Assembly: GCF_026210795.1 (NCBI RefSeq)
Contig: NC_089437.1
Coordinates: 1,178,001-1,242,000, forward strand
Length of the DNA: 64,000 bases
Direction: 5' to 3'
Origin: Rhizophagus irregularis
Taxonomy: Eukaryota > Glomeromycota > Glomeromycetes > Glomerales > Glomeraceae
Positions 11,840-23,689 of the stretch are shown piece by piece. A model generated the notes under the pieces. It ran no database searches. It was given only the letters and a program-made list of their open reading frames with translations, and had not been told where the DNA came from. The position numbers and the translations under genes are program-made. The stretch's first letter is position 1, and every line of letters begins with the position of its first letter.

Positions 11840-14800
11840 ATGCCTGAAAGTAAAGGTTCGACACTTTTGATATTTAACCTTTAATTTGTTACTTTAAATA
11901 CTCAATTCATGTTTATTTAGGTCTAGAACTCACAATTTCTAATCTTCCCGAAAAATACAAGGATCGAATTCTCGAAAGAAGAAGAACCCATGGGTTTGTT
12001 TCTTTTAATACGGGCTCTTATATGAGACTTTTTTTTTGGTTCTAAAAAACATTAATTTTACAACGATCACAACTTTTACAGAACTCGCAGAACAACGTTT
12101 CGGGATTTTAAAATAACATTACCTCCAAGACCTGCCGAACAACCACGTACTCCAGAGCAAATATTACAACGCCCTGAAAATGTTTTTGATAATAATTTTA
12201 GTACTAGTAAATCCGTATCCTCAAAGAGAAAATCTGTACATGATGATGATGATGACGAAGAATATGAACAATTAGGTTAGAAATTATGTGAAATTATTTG
12301 AGAATTATTTTTCGTTAACCCTATATATCATTTTAGGAACACCAACACCTAAAATGAAAAACAATGATCGTTCACGTTCTAGTCAAATGTCTTTGGGCTC
12401 TCCGATGGAGATTGATTATAGTATCAATGTTGGAAATATTGAAGTTTTGATATCAAAAGGAAAATATAATGATGATGAAGAACGATCAGGTAAAAGAATC
12501 TTTATTATAGTTATTTTCAGTTTGGATTGATGCCGATGATCAATTTGTGATGCTCGAAATTTTCTATTATAACTACAGATATTGTTATAATGGATGAAGT
12601 AAATATTCTCGACAAATCACCAGGGAAACAATTAGGTTCGGAGTTTTTTAATTTATATATTAATATATATTATTGGTGCAATTTATTTTAATTCAACATT
12701 TTATTTTTTTATAAATTATAGTTACTATTTTGGATGAAGTAGATATTCCGGAAAAGTTTTCAGAAGAACAATTAGGTTCAGATTTTTTCGATGAAGCTCT
12801 AACATTTAATTATAATTTATATTTAATTTTATAATGATGATAGATATTTTTATGGGCGAAGGAAATGAAGGGAATGAAGTAGATGATAGAGATGAAGAAG
12901 AAGTAAATGTCCAGGATAAATCGTCAGAGGAACAATTAGGTCAGATTTTTAATGAAATCCTCAAATTTTATTATAATTATATTACTCTTTTTATTCATTC
13001 ATTTATATCAACGATAGACATCGATATGGATGATGTAGAAGTAGTCAAATCTTCAGATGAACAAGAACAAGTTACCGAAGAAAAAGAATTAAGTCAAAAT
13101 AAGAGAAGGTCATCACGTCGTAAGAGTAAAAATGAACGTGAGATTGTAAATGATAAAGATAAAATTCCGGCTAGATCATCAAAGATGCATATAGGTCTGA
13201 TTAATATGGAAATTCAAATATTTTTTTTTAATTGTAATTTAAAATTATTTTTTTTTAAAATCTTATTTTATCCATTCTATAAATTATAGATACTGAAAAA
13301 GATATGGAGGATAAATCATCGGAAGAACAGATCGTTGAGACCACCGAGGACACTGAAAAAGTAATAGAAATAAGTAAAGGCAAGAAGAAGCCCACGCGTC
13401 GTCACAAGAATATTGTTAGACGTGGTGTTGTAAAAAATAAAGGCAAGGCCTCGGCTAAGTCGCCAGAACAAATAAGTTGGGTTTTAATATATATACATGT
13501 ATCTATGTTATCTAATTGTTTTTGTAAGAACAATTTTTAACTTTATTAAAATGATAGACACTGTCATGAATGAGGTTGTTCCAGATAAGTCGTTTGAAGA
13601 ACAAGAAAAGGTCACTGAGATTAATGAAGAAGCAAGTGAAAAAAATCAAAACAAGAGGAGGTCCACGCGTCGAAAGAACATTGTTAAACGTGATATTGTA
13701 AAAAACAAGGACAAAATCTCGGCTAAATCACCAGAACAAATAGGTCGGATTTTAATATATATGTATCTATATTATCTAATTGTTTTGTAAGAACAATTTT
13801 TAACTTTATTAAAATGATAGACACTGTTATGGATGATGTTATTCCAGATAAGTCGTCAGATGAAAAAGAGGAAGAAGAGGAACAGAACGCTGGGACCGCT
13901 GAAGAAGCAAATGAAATAAATCAAAGCAGAAAGAGACGCACGCGTCGAAGGAATGAAGTTGGCCGTGAGATTGTAAAGAATAAAGGCAAGACCTCAGCTA
14001 AATCATCAAAACAAATAGGTCAGATTTTAATATGCATATCATTAATAGTATTTGAAAAAACAATTTTAACTTTGTTTAAATGATAGACATTACCATGGAT
14101 AAGGTTGTTCCAGACAAATCGTCAGATGATGTAACAGGAATAAGTCAAAACAAAAAGAGGCCTACACGTCATAAGAAAACTGTAAAAAATAAAGGAAAAC
14201 CCACGGTTAAATCTCCGGAAATATCAGGTCGGATATTAATCGTAAAATTTATAATACTTTATATTATTATCGTTGGTTCATGATTTTATGTAAATAACAG
14301 ATACTGTTATGGATGAAGATATCCCCGAAGATGCATCTGTTATATTGCCAGAAGACCAGAATGTTGCCGAAGAATCTATAAATCAACCTTCTGAGGAAAC
14401 CATGGATTTAGAAGAAGCGTTCGAAGAACAGACCGCCATAAATCAAAGCAGGAAGAAGTCCTCCCGCCTTAAGATTAAGTGTCATAAAATTGGAAGTAGT
14501 ACTATTCAAGACAAAGATGGAAATATAGTCAAGAAGACAAGTGCGGCCAAATTAAATGAACTTGATATTATTGGTGATGCTATAAATGACACTATTATAG
14601 AATTTTTGTTCGTAGAAAGTTACTTTTTTCCTATAAATCTTATTGTTAAGCACTATCCGATCATAATTGTATCTTTATTTTTTTTGTTTGTTTGTTTTAG
14701 GAACGATAATAATTCATTTAAGAAAGAAATTCAATATTTCAAGAACGAGATAGAATTACATTTACTTGAGCAGGTTTGCTAATATCATTTATTGTTGTTC

Positions 14801-15419
14801 GATTAACATCGTGTGTCTTTTCTTACAGTTTTTTTTCTTTCTTTTATTCTAAGTCTGATCTCTTTGATGAACAAATAATGATGCGATCATCGTTAAGAAA
14901 ATCTAAAACACAAATGAATTGTTTGCGAAAAGAAATGTTGGATGTGCAGCGTGAACGTGATAAAGTGCGTAAGGAATTGGCTAATGAAAGAAGAATATTC
15001 GTAAATGAAGAACAAGAAAGAAAGGTTTGTAAAATAAAATAGAATTTAAATGGAATTTATTCATTTATATATAATCATTACAACTTATTAAATTGATAGA
15101 AATTAGAACAAGCACATAACTTCCTCACGGATCTTGAGACATTGCGTGAGGCTGTTGATGCTGAGGATAATATGCAAGAGGATCAAGAAGATGAGGGAAT
15201 TTTGGTTAGTAAATTAATTTTATAATAATTGTATTATCATTATTTTACATATTTAATTAAAAGTTAATTTATGAATTCTCTTTTCTCATAAATTAGGACG
15301 GCTTCAAGGGTCTTTTGGTTTCCGTTACATCCCGAAAGGGAAGATTTGATGCTTTATGTCGATTCAATATGTTACTTGAAATGTGTGAAAAAATTGTTAG
15401 ACAAGCTACAGATACTTAA
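11840..15419 (+). CDS. 17-exon charged coiled-coil protein with duplicated exons
   Basis: Exons: 11840-11849, 11921-11993, 12082-12275, 12337-12489, 12579-12635, 12722-12775, 12844-12939, 13018-13194, 13290-13475, 13558-13743, 13821-14018, 14087-14227, 14301-14607, 14701-14773, 14854-15024, 15100-15204, 15297-15419. All join in frame to 767 codons plus stop, and an in-frame TAA precedes the ATG. Residues 1-160 are a Pro/Arg/Asp-rich head. Residues about 144-510 are repeats of an acidic start (D-x-x-M-D-x-V-x-P-D-K-S-S-x-E) and a basic tail (NKRRSTRRK..IVKNKGK). The last ~165 residues are a coiled coil (RKSKTQMNCLRKEMLDVQRE) and a short helical end (RFNMLLEMCEKIV). The C-terminal layout recalls fungal nuclear coiled-coil proteins such as CENP-U-like or AT-hook proteins, but this is a weak recollection. 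Basic RRxTRRK patches suggest DNA or chromatin binding. Function unknown. Confidence 0.72.
12579..14300 (+). repeat. Tandem array of duplicated symmetric (phase 1-1) exons
   Basis: Eight successive exons of the charged coiled-coil gene, and the start of a ninth, are homologous. Nearly all are multiples of three bases, begin after GATAG or ATTATAG/AACAG with GAT/GAC as the completed first codon, and end in a CAATTAG or CAAATAG followed by GTC/GTT-A/C-G donors. The flanking introns are homologous too: TAAGAACAATTTTTAACTTT precedes both 13558 and 13821. Phase 1-1 symmetry means each unit can be gained, lost or skipped without breaking the frame. Confidence 0.85.
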
Positions 15420-16064
15420 ATTTAGTTTAAATAACAATTAAAATTACCCGTTGTTTCTTTACAAAATTAAATTAAAAATAAAATGGAAGAATTCGATAAA
15501 TTATCCTATTTAGTTCTAAAATAGAATTTTCATAAATTCAAGTTACACAAAACCGTACTTTGTTGAACGAATAATCGATAATGTAACGATGTAACGTCAA
15601 ATGTTGCCAAGAAAAACTTACAAAGAAATTATACAAAAAAAGGCCGAAACATGTTTGTAATATATATATAAATAATATATGTACACGTTATATTATGATA
15701 GCCAAACAAAGGAGTGAAGGACACAAGGGATACAGGTAGATCTGTTTAACTGTGTTGAATCTGGAAATTATATAAACCATAAGGGATACACTATACCAAA
15801 TTCAGGATACAGTTCACAAACCCAAAGTTTATAAAAAAAGCGTGGTGCCCTTTAATACGCTTTTTATTTTCTTTCACATTCATTACTAACACCAAAAGGA
15901 AATCGCAGGCCGATTTACCAAACCATTAACACCCTTAATAAAATACTTTTTTATACTGCACAAGTTCATTTTTAAACTTTCCTTACTAAATTATTATTTA
16001 AATCGCCGTGCGGTTTCTTACAAATCACAAAATTTTCAAAATTTAAACGCAAGAAATATAAAAA

Positions 16065-17182
16065 ATGGCTGCCAAGACACAAAGAAATTCTACCAACGTC
16101 AATAATACTCCTACTGTAACTATTGTTGATTCTGCTGAACCAAGAAAATATAGAGTAATGGGAAGTTGTTGTTTTTGTATACCAGAAATTGTTGGAGTTT
16201 TCGCTATTTTATCAATGTATTTTGTAAGTAGCTAAGTCTGATTAAAAGTTGGAAACGAATATTCCAATGTAATAATTTTTTTAACTTTTTTACTTCATCA
16301 TAATTAGTTCACCGGAATGTTTGGCGCTGCAACTTCGTTCTTGAGTTTGGGCTGTAAGTTATAAAAATAATTTATAATTTTTTATTAATATCTTTTACAT
16401 AACTAACATTTTAATTCTTTATAATTTATTTAGATACTGATGATGGATTAACTAAAGCCATTTTGAGCGTTTTTGGTATTTTAAATACGTTATTTGTTAT
16501 TGCTAGTGCTTTGGGTGTTAGTGCAATTAAAAAGGTATTAAAAAATTTCTGGTTGGCATTTGATGATATTTTATTTTTCCATAATGTATTAAAAAAAAAT
16601 ATATATATAAAATTTTTTTTTTCAGGAAAAAATAGTTTTGATGCATCGTCTGTCAATTGCCTTTTGGGTTATTACAGCATTAATGATTATCATAAATATA
16701 ATCATTCTTGCTCTTGACTTTAATTCCAAAGATTCATATATTAATGAATGTGTTTCTGCTGATCCGAGTTCACCTAATAGTAATGATGCGGATACTAAAA
16801 ACTTTTGTGAACACACTGTTAGAGCATCTTTGATTGGTGAAACTATAAGATTGATTGCCCTTGGATCAGTTTCGGTAATATATTTTGTAAAATTTGATGT
16901 GTAATATAATATCCCTATATAGAAAAAATTTTCTAATTATTTACCAAATTTTTATTATAGATATATTTTGCATATGTGATCTTTAGATTTGCAAGAAATA
17001 TGAAAAAAGAAGTTTTGCCTTTTACGGCTCCACCGGTTCCAATTAACGGACAAAGTACTCCCACATATTTTGTCTATTCCGCACAACCACCAACATCAAA
17101 TAATTGGGTTCCTCCACCTACTTATACTGTCAAAACAATACATTTACCTGATGATTTTAAACCCGATTCAAAGAATCCCTAA
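16065..17182 (+). CDS. Four-span membrane protein with Pro-rich tail
   Basis: Five exons (16065-16223, 16308-16353, 16434-16534, 16626-16874, 16961-17182) join in frame to 258 residues; donors are GTAAGT, GTAAGT, GTATTA and GTAATA. Four hydrophobic segments fall at about residues 38-70, 78-102, 110-133 and 176-200. Both termini are therefore predicted on the same side. The loop between spans 3 and 4 is about 45 residues and holds two Cys (C-VSADPSS..NF-C), plausible for a disulfide. A CCFC cluster precedes span 1. The cytosolic tail is Pro-rich with PPPTY, a PPxY-like site that could recruit WW-domain ubiquitin ligases. The topology is tetraspan-like, but the CCG signature of true tetraspanins is absent. 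Not recognised as a named family. Confidence 0.8.
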
Positions 17183-19392
17183 TTAAAAAATATAACTGAT
17201 CATATGTTATGTGCAAATTCATTTTATATGGATATGTGGGATGAGTTGTTTTATTTATTAAATTCATTTGATGCATCATTCATTTTTTTTTTCATTTGCA
17301 AATTAGTAATTTATGTAATTTTCTTTAAAAAAAATCCAACTTTGAAATTCATACAAACTTTCTTTAACTGTAAATAACCATCAATTACAACATTACTATT
17401 TGAAAAAAATAGAGTGCGTTATAGGTTGGGTTCTTTTGTTTATTCAATAAAAAGTATATATATTAAATTAAAAATAAAATTATTTTGGTGTAAATCAAAT
17501 CACGTGAATCGATTACTGCAATGTATTAACTGTTAATATTAATTATCAAATTTCCTGAAACCGGGTCTAGGATAATAATTTGAATGGTCTATTTAAGGAA
17601 GCTCATAAATAAAACCTTTCCTAAACAAAATTCAATAAATTAGTCAATTAGTCAAGCGTTTGGTTTCATCGTAATTATTTGTAACCTAGCATGTATTTCA
17701 ATTAATTAAATTAACCTTTTTCAGAGTTCTAGTCTTTTCTTTTTTTTTCCTTTTAACCAAAATAATCAAAATGAATAATATGAAAATATAAAATTGTTTC
17801 AGAAAAAAATGGCGTAATAATGAACCATTAAAAATTCAGATATTATGATTGGAAAGATGATCAGAACAAAAAAAGAATGTCGATAAAACCAAGGTCATTT
17901 TTTTTTTAATAAAATGTCGTACTACCAAAAAAAGTTAATCACAAAAAAAAATAATCTGAATCTGATTGATAACAAGGACGGGTAATTTTTGTTATTTATT
18001 ATTTTATTGCTCTCTTTTATAACCATCATTTCATCATTGTTTAACGCAATTTTTTTTCTCACCCGTTCACATAAAAAAACAAAAATATTTTTCCTTCTTT
18101 CTTTTACTATTTATATTAATACAAATCATAAATAATGCTAAATAAAGCTACAATAATGCTACTACTATTTAATTATTTATTTCATAATGTTGAATATTAA
18201 ATTTTCCTCAACAAACATTTCAAACTATAGATTTTTATTTAATACAATTAAAAATTTAAATTATATTAACTTAAAATTTGGCTAATTCAAAAATAAAATT
18301 GCCATTATTTTAAGGAATATTTTATTCAATAAAAGAAAATTATGTTATAAACAATATGGATTATTACCAAGTTTCAACTCAAAAGATTGGATCATAATAT
18401 ATTTTAGAATTAATAAGATAATGAAAATAAATTTTGTTAATCTCGTTTAAGATGGCTTTGCGGCATGGTGTTGTGGCAGTTATTTGTAAATTTTGGGCCT
18501 CATTAAATAGAAGAATAAGATTTAAATGTGATGAAAGGTTTATTATCTTAAATCGTTTTTAAATCGTTGAGGGACATTTTTGATTTATAATTTAGTAACA
18601 TATGAAGAAAGAATTCATTAAAATTGATATTATTTAATAGTTAAAGAGATGAAAGACTTCACCACAGCCAGTCTAAGCCTGGAGCAGGCTTTGATAATCT
18701 AAGTGATTGAATTCAATTTTACTTATTCAATTAGTTGAACCTTCACAGCCTGCAAAAAAAATTAGAATAATCAATAGAATTTATCTCAAAATTTTACAAA
18801 TATGTATGAAATGCAACTGAAAAAGATGTTATAGTAAAGCATGTGTTGCTGAAAATATCAATTTGTTTCTTTACATTTGGCAGTTTGTTTAAACAATTAA
18901 GAAATCTTATGTTCTATACACTTAAAGATAAATATATTCTCAGGTACCCAGAAGAGGATCTTGTAAAAATTCTTAGAGACTCAAGTTACCACTCTGAGGA
19001 ATGGGAAGAAACAGATCCCAAGGAAGAATGGTATTTACCTGGCCAATTATTCATATAAATTCTCTGCATATGACTTACAAAGAAATCATTTTGGATGATT
19101 ATTGAATTCTTACTCATTAATTATGAATTACAATTGTTAAGATTTTTAGTTAGAATTGGAATGAAAGAATTTTATTTGATTTTTTATATATAAAAATTTA
19201 TAATTTTATAATATAAATATTTTAAAAAAACATAAATATTTTTTCCTTTTTTTATTTTATTTTGTAATATTGAAAATCAACTTAAAATATTTTTTCTCAA
19301 TAAACATATCAAACTATAATGTTAGTTACCAGTAACAGTTAAATTATAAAGAAACATTTTTTTTTTATTTGCACCAGAATTTGGTAGAATTT

Positions 19393-19428
19393 AGTAACTC
19401 TTTGATATAATTATATCAAAGAGTTACT
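19393..19428. repeat. Perfect 36-base palindrome
   Basis: The arm AGTAACTCTTTGATATAA is followed without a spacer by its exact reverse complement. It sits at the left edge of an ACTTTATAATCTAATAGT-type tandem repeat whose units resemble one arm. Confidence 0.95.
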
Positions 19429-19454
19429 GGTGATTTGGAACAGATTATAAAGAT

Positions 19455-19620
19455 AACTTCATATTTAATGGTAATTTTATAGTCTAATAGTAATCTAATA
19501 GTGACTTCATAATCTGACAATGACTTCATAACCTAGTAATTACATGACTTAGCAATAACTTTATAACCTAATTACATAATCTATTGGTAACTTTATAACT
19601 TATTAGTAGTTCTATAATCC
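19455..19620 (+). repeat. Degenerate ~22-base tandem repeat
   Basis: About eight diverged copies of a GTAACTTTATAATCTAATA-type unit. Related copies reappear after the inverted-repeat element, near 19812-19860, so the element probably inserted into the array. Confidence 0.7.
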
Positions 19621-19672
19621 AAAATTCAGATTCCTTTATAGCCTTCTAGCTATTGCTTTAGTTAATTCTTAC

Positions 19673-19800
19673 TACCATATACATCTGAAATTAAGCACAC
19701 CTTTTTGACCGTAATGCTGGCCAGGAACAATATAATGTAGGTCAAAATTTTCATAATTCTGGCTAGGAGTGCAGGTGCTTAATATCGGATGTATATGGTA
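19673..19800. mobile_element. 128-base inverted-repeat (MITE-like) element
   Basis: The ends are TACCATATACATCTGAAATT and the complement of TACCATATACATCCGATATT; the match continues through AAGCAC, giving about 26 paired bases with two mismatches. TA is present at both ends, consistent with a TA target duplication. The interior contains, in reverse orientation, CCAGAATTATGAAAATTTTG, close to the unit of the 19-base minisatellite at 29.2 kb. Confidence 0.7.
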
Positions 19801-21235
19801 TATTATTTTATTAACTGATAACTCTTTAATCTAATAGTGATTACATAACCTGTTAGTTACACTTTTCTTCTTTATCTATAGCCTTTTTAGCATTAAAAAA
19901 GTATCTATTTGTTTATGTATTTTTATAAATCTTTTATTGGTAATAAAAAGTTATCCACTTGTTTATCTATCACTAGACCTTTTCTTCTACATCTATTTGG
20001 CAGTCTTTTAAAGTGTGATATAAAAAAAGTAACAGGTAGTACAATCAAATTTTATATGTTAGTTTTAGCTTAAAATTATAGAATATAGTACTAATTAAAT
20101 TATTGTATTTTACTGTACTATAAACCCTGAGCAATATATATACAGATAATAAAAAAGGTCAAAAATTTTATAATAGCTTTACGTAAGGTTTTTATTAAGA
20201 TAAATAAGCAAATTCAATATGTGACTGAGATGTTTAGATAAGTAAAAATAAATATAATTTAATTTAATTATATATGTAGTTATGTTAATATACAGCATTG
20301 AATAATGTATTGAACTACACACTAAAAATAAGTAATCTAATCATATGACTTTATAATATTATATTTACACAAAAATTATTTAATCAATTTTCTTATATTT
20401 ATGATTTTATAACAAATGTTTTATTTTTTAAATAATATTACTTTAGATAAAATATCCATCAAAGTAATTTTTTTCACACCTTATTAGTTTTTATATATTA
20501 TTATTACTATATTAAATGTTATATAGTATATTATTAGATAATGTTATCACTGATTTGGTCTGGAGTGATAACTAATGTCAGAGATGTTAAATTGAACAGT
20601 TGTGGTGAAAAGGTCAAATAGTTCCCAATAGAAAATTAATAATGATAGTAAATAGTGTAAGAGTTTCTTAAAGATAAAAATCTATCAAACAAATAATGAC
20701 AAACACAAAGGTAAAACAAGTAGAACATGTGAAAAGTTTACCACAAAAAAAAATTAACAAACAAATCATACAAAAAACAATACTTCAGATAACACAATCT
20801 CTCTGTTAGATCTACTCAGGTGTATCAATATTATTCTATTATACTAATATGATTAATCAATCAATTGTCCTTTTCTCATCGCAATTATCTGTAAAAAACT
20901 TTCTATTGCTATTTCGTATAAGTTCCATGTGTCTATATTTCATCAACTATGTAAATTTCAAGAAACTTCTCTAGCTAAACTAATGAAGCAATTTACTAAT
21001 GTTATAATAATTAAACTGATACTTATAATTGAATACTTATGAGTCAAAAGCAATAATAATACTAAAAGTGGTTAATTAATGTAAGTAACTAATAAAACTA
21101 AAAATATATTATAAGAAATGTTTCATATCATAGGATTTCTGCGTACTACATCATGTGACTTGTTCGATCTTCAACTATTTCCATGGGTAACCCTAACAAC
21201 AATTTTAATTAATTCAAAAATTTTGGTAACAATAA

Positions 21236-21478
21236 TACAAATTTACGATTGCTACTATTGATAGTTCAAAGGGTTCAAAAGATTCTTCTGGAGCAGTTGC
21301 TCCTGTTGATAATTTAAAAAATACAAATAATTCTTCTGAAGCAAGCGCCGGTATTGATAGTCCAAAAGATTACTTAAAAATAAAAGAAAATCACCAATCT
21401 CAAGTTTTTCGAATAATTTCAAAACCATCTTATCGTTTGACAAAGGAACGAATAAGCAATTGGGCCCATATGATATGA
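21236..21478 (+). pseudogene. Ser-rich coding fragment, unassigned
   Basis: An 80-codon open frame lacks a start codon and is preceded by an in-frame TAA. It carries an internal duplication of a VDNLKNTNNSSEASAG-like stretch (about 30 residues, twice) followed by a less repetitive end (QVFRIISKPSYRLTKERISN). It could be the last exon of a gene or a decayed copy. It lies 260 bases upstream of the Crinkler-type gene on the same strand. Function unknown. Confidence 0.3.
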
Positions 21479-21740
21479 TTACGTGAAGATTAGTTTAACA
21501 CCAATTAAAATATAATTTATACTAATTTTAAATATAATAATGCGCCCCATAATTAAATTTACTAGGTATATTACGGCATTACGAATTATCACTCTCATGT
21601 GACATTGTGACATGTGGTTTATGAATTTTTCTTCGAATCTTCGTAATTGATCCTTGACACATCGTCGTAGTATTACTGACTCACAGTTCGTAGTAATTAG
21701 TCAACAACCAACATATATATATATATGATAATTAATCAAA

Positions 21741-23689
21741 ATGTCAAATTATTCTTCGCTATTTCGAGTACTTTCGCCATCCCGGGTACAATCTAGGTAT
21801 ATGGCCGAATTTACGTTATTTTGCTACGTTTTAGGTACACCTGTTAAGAGTGCAATTCCGATTGACATCGGCAATATAACCAAAGTCGATGGTCCCGATG
21901 TCTCACTTAAAAAGTTAAATTTTGGGCATATTAAAAAATTGATATGGCCCAACGACAACAAAGCCAATCAACTGAAGCTAATGAAGTTTGTAACTCCTCT
22001 CAAAGAAGATAACGAGGAGTTGAAGGAACTTAACAAGAAATTTTATGAAAACATTGAACTTAGTGATAAGTTGAGCCCATGTACAAAGGTTTTAAAGGAA
22101 TTTCCAGCCGGATATGAGTTTCTGGATGACTACATCCACATAATTGTACAACCGCCACCGCCCGTCACCACTGGTAAGTGTCTCCCAATGGTTTACCTTT
22201 CGAACAAGAAATTCGCGTTATCTCACATATTTTTTTATTCGATTAGCGACGAAAAGACAATTGGATTCAGATTATTGGGATGAAGTCCGATACCGAAAAA
22301 AAAGGAAACTAAGAGGTGCGTTTATAATGCCTTGATAAACTAATCCGGTCAATTTTTTCAGTTTGTAAACTATTCCACTTAAAACTCAACATCAATATTT
22401 ACATTATTATTTCTTAGTTCCGGAGACAATCCTTACTCGTGCTCTAAAAACAATGGAGGATATAATGAAAATTTCTGATGATCCTAGGGTTTACTCAAAC
22501 CCTGAGAATTTACTTCCGCTACCGTTCCCATTCCTTGGCGAAAGAAAACCAGTAGAGAGGTTTTCTATTAAAAATAAGAGATTTTTGTATATGGGAAGAA
22601 AGGCATTTGACAATGTTCTAAACACTATTAATGAATTTAAATATGAGGAAGGTTATATGGATTGTTTCATTTATGGCACTATCGGATATGGAAAGTCACA
22701 TATCCTTGCAACAATAGTGTGTTTTCTTCTTAGAACTGGAAAGCGTGTAGTATACCTTCCAGATTGCCGTGAATTAGCCCGGGACCCAGAATATTACATC
22801 AAGTCGGCCTTATTTCTCACCTACGCAAATGATAGTGCGAAAATGAGTGAAATTCATTCCTGTGTAACGCTTGATGAGATAGAAGAGTTCTGTAAGGAGG
22901 AATCAGAACCGCTATACATAGTTGTAGATCAAATGAATGCTTTAGATGGTCATAATAATACTGAAATTGATGAAACAACTAAGCAACGAATTGTAGGATT
23001 CCTCGGTCGAATAGCCACAAAACATTATTATATTAAGAGTTCATCAGCAAACAACATATCGGCATTGCATCTTAAATTAAAACAAACGAATGAGAAAAAG
23101 ATTGAACTTTATGAAGGATTTGATAAGGTGCGTTTAAATAAATGCTCTATACTTAAATATTTTGCGTTAATATTTTTTAGGATGAGATGTTACAATGGTG
23201 GATTAGAAACAATTCCAATTTGCCATCAATGGATGAAGAACGAAAAAGGAAAATCGAATATATCACCGGACGAAATCCGCTCTTTTTGAGCTTTCTTCCA
23301 GGTTCCGAAAAAAATTTTGAAGATGCGTTGGATCGCTTAAAATCAATATTAATAGAGAAGATAAAAATACCAATGACAAACTTTTCTGATATTATAAAAA
23401 TAGAAAGATGGGAAGTGTATGTATTTTAGTTTACTTTGTGATTAATAAGTTATACGAAAACTGACTTTTATCTTTACATAGTCACGTCAAATTAATGTCA
23501 TCATGCATGACAAATAGTTTTGCTCCTTCTGGCTATGGAACTGACGATTATGACCACCGCTTTTTCTATATTAATAAACACGAACGCTGTCACTGTATAT
23601 CTGGATATGTACGGGATCAATTGGCTGACTACTTATTTCAAAAGGGCAATTTGGAAATATTCACAAATCCAATTGGATCCAATGTATAA
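21741..23689 (+). CDS. Crinkler (CRN)-type effector with P-loop NTPase domain
   Basis: Exons 21741-22173, 22247-22315, 22418-23127, 23181-23416 and 23482-23689 join in frame to 551 residues. A second ATG at 21801 (MAEFTLFCYVLG) matches the usual start of the family and may be the true one. The first ~120 residues are the ubiquitin-like CRN header (TLFCYVLG ... HIKKLIW ... DYIHIIVQPPP). A basic linker RYRKKRKLR could be a nuclear signal. Then comes a P-loop NTPase with Walker A GTIGYGKSH (22676-22702) and a Walker B-like hydrophobic run LYIVVDQMNAL. The last exon reads HCISGYVRDQLADYL. CRN proteins of oomycetes and mycorrhizal fungi are thought to be delivered to and act in host nuclei. The frame ends at TAA 23687-23689, short of the family's C-terminal domain, which follows in another frame. 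Confidence 0.8.

Larger units (their letters stand above)
17183..21235. other. Intergenic repeat-rich DNA
   Basis: No complete gene is visible. A 45-codon open stretch ending at 19058 (RYPEEDLVKILRDSS, then EEWEETDPKEEWYLPG) looks protein-like but has no start of its own and no identifiable family; it is likely a decayed transposon or accessory-gene fragment. The stretch also holds the palindrome, tandem repeat and inverted-repeat element listed separately. Confidence 0.4.
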
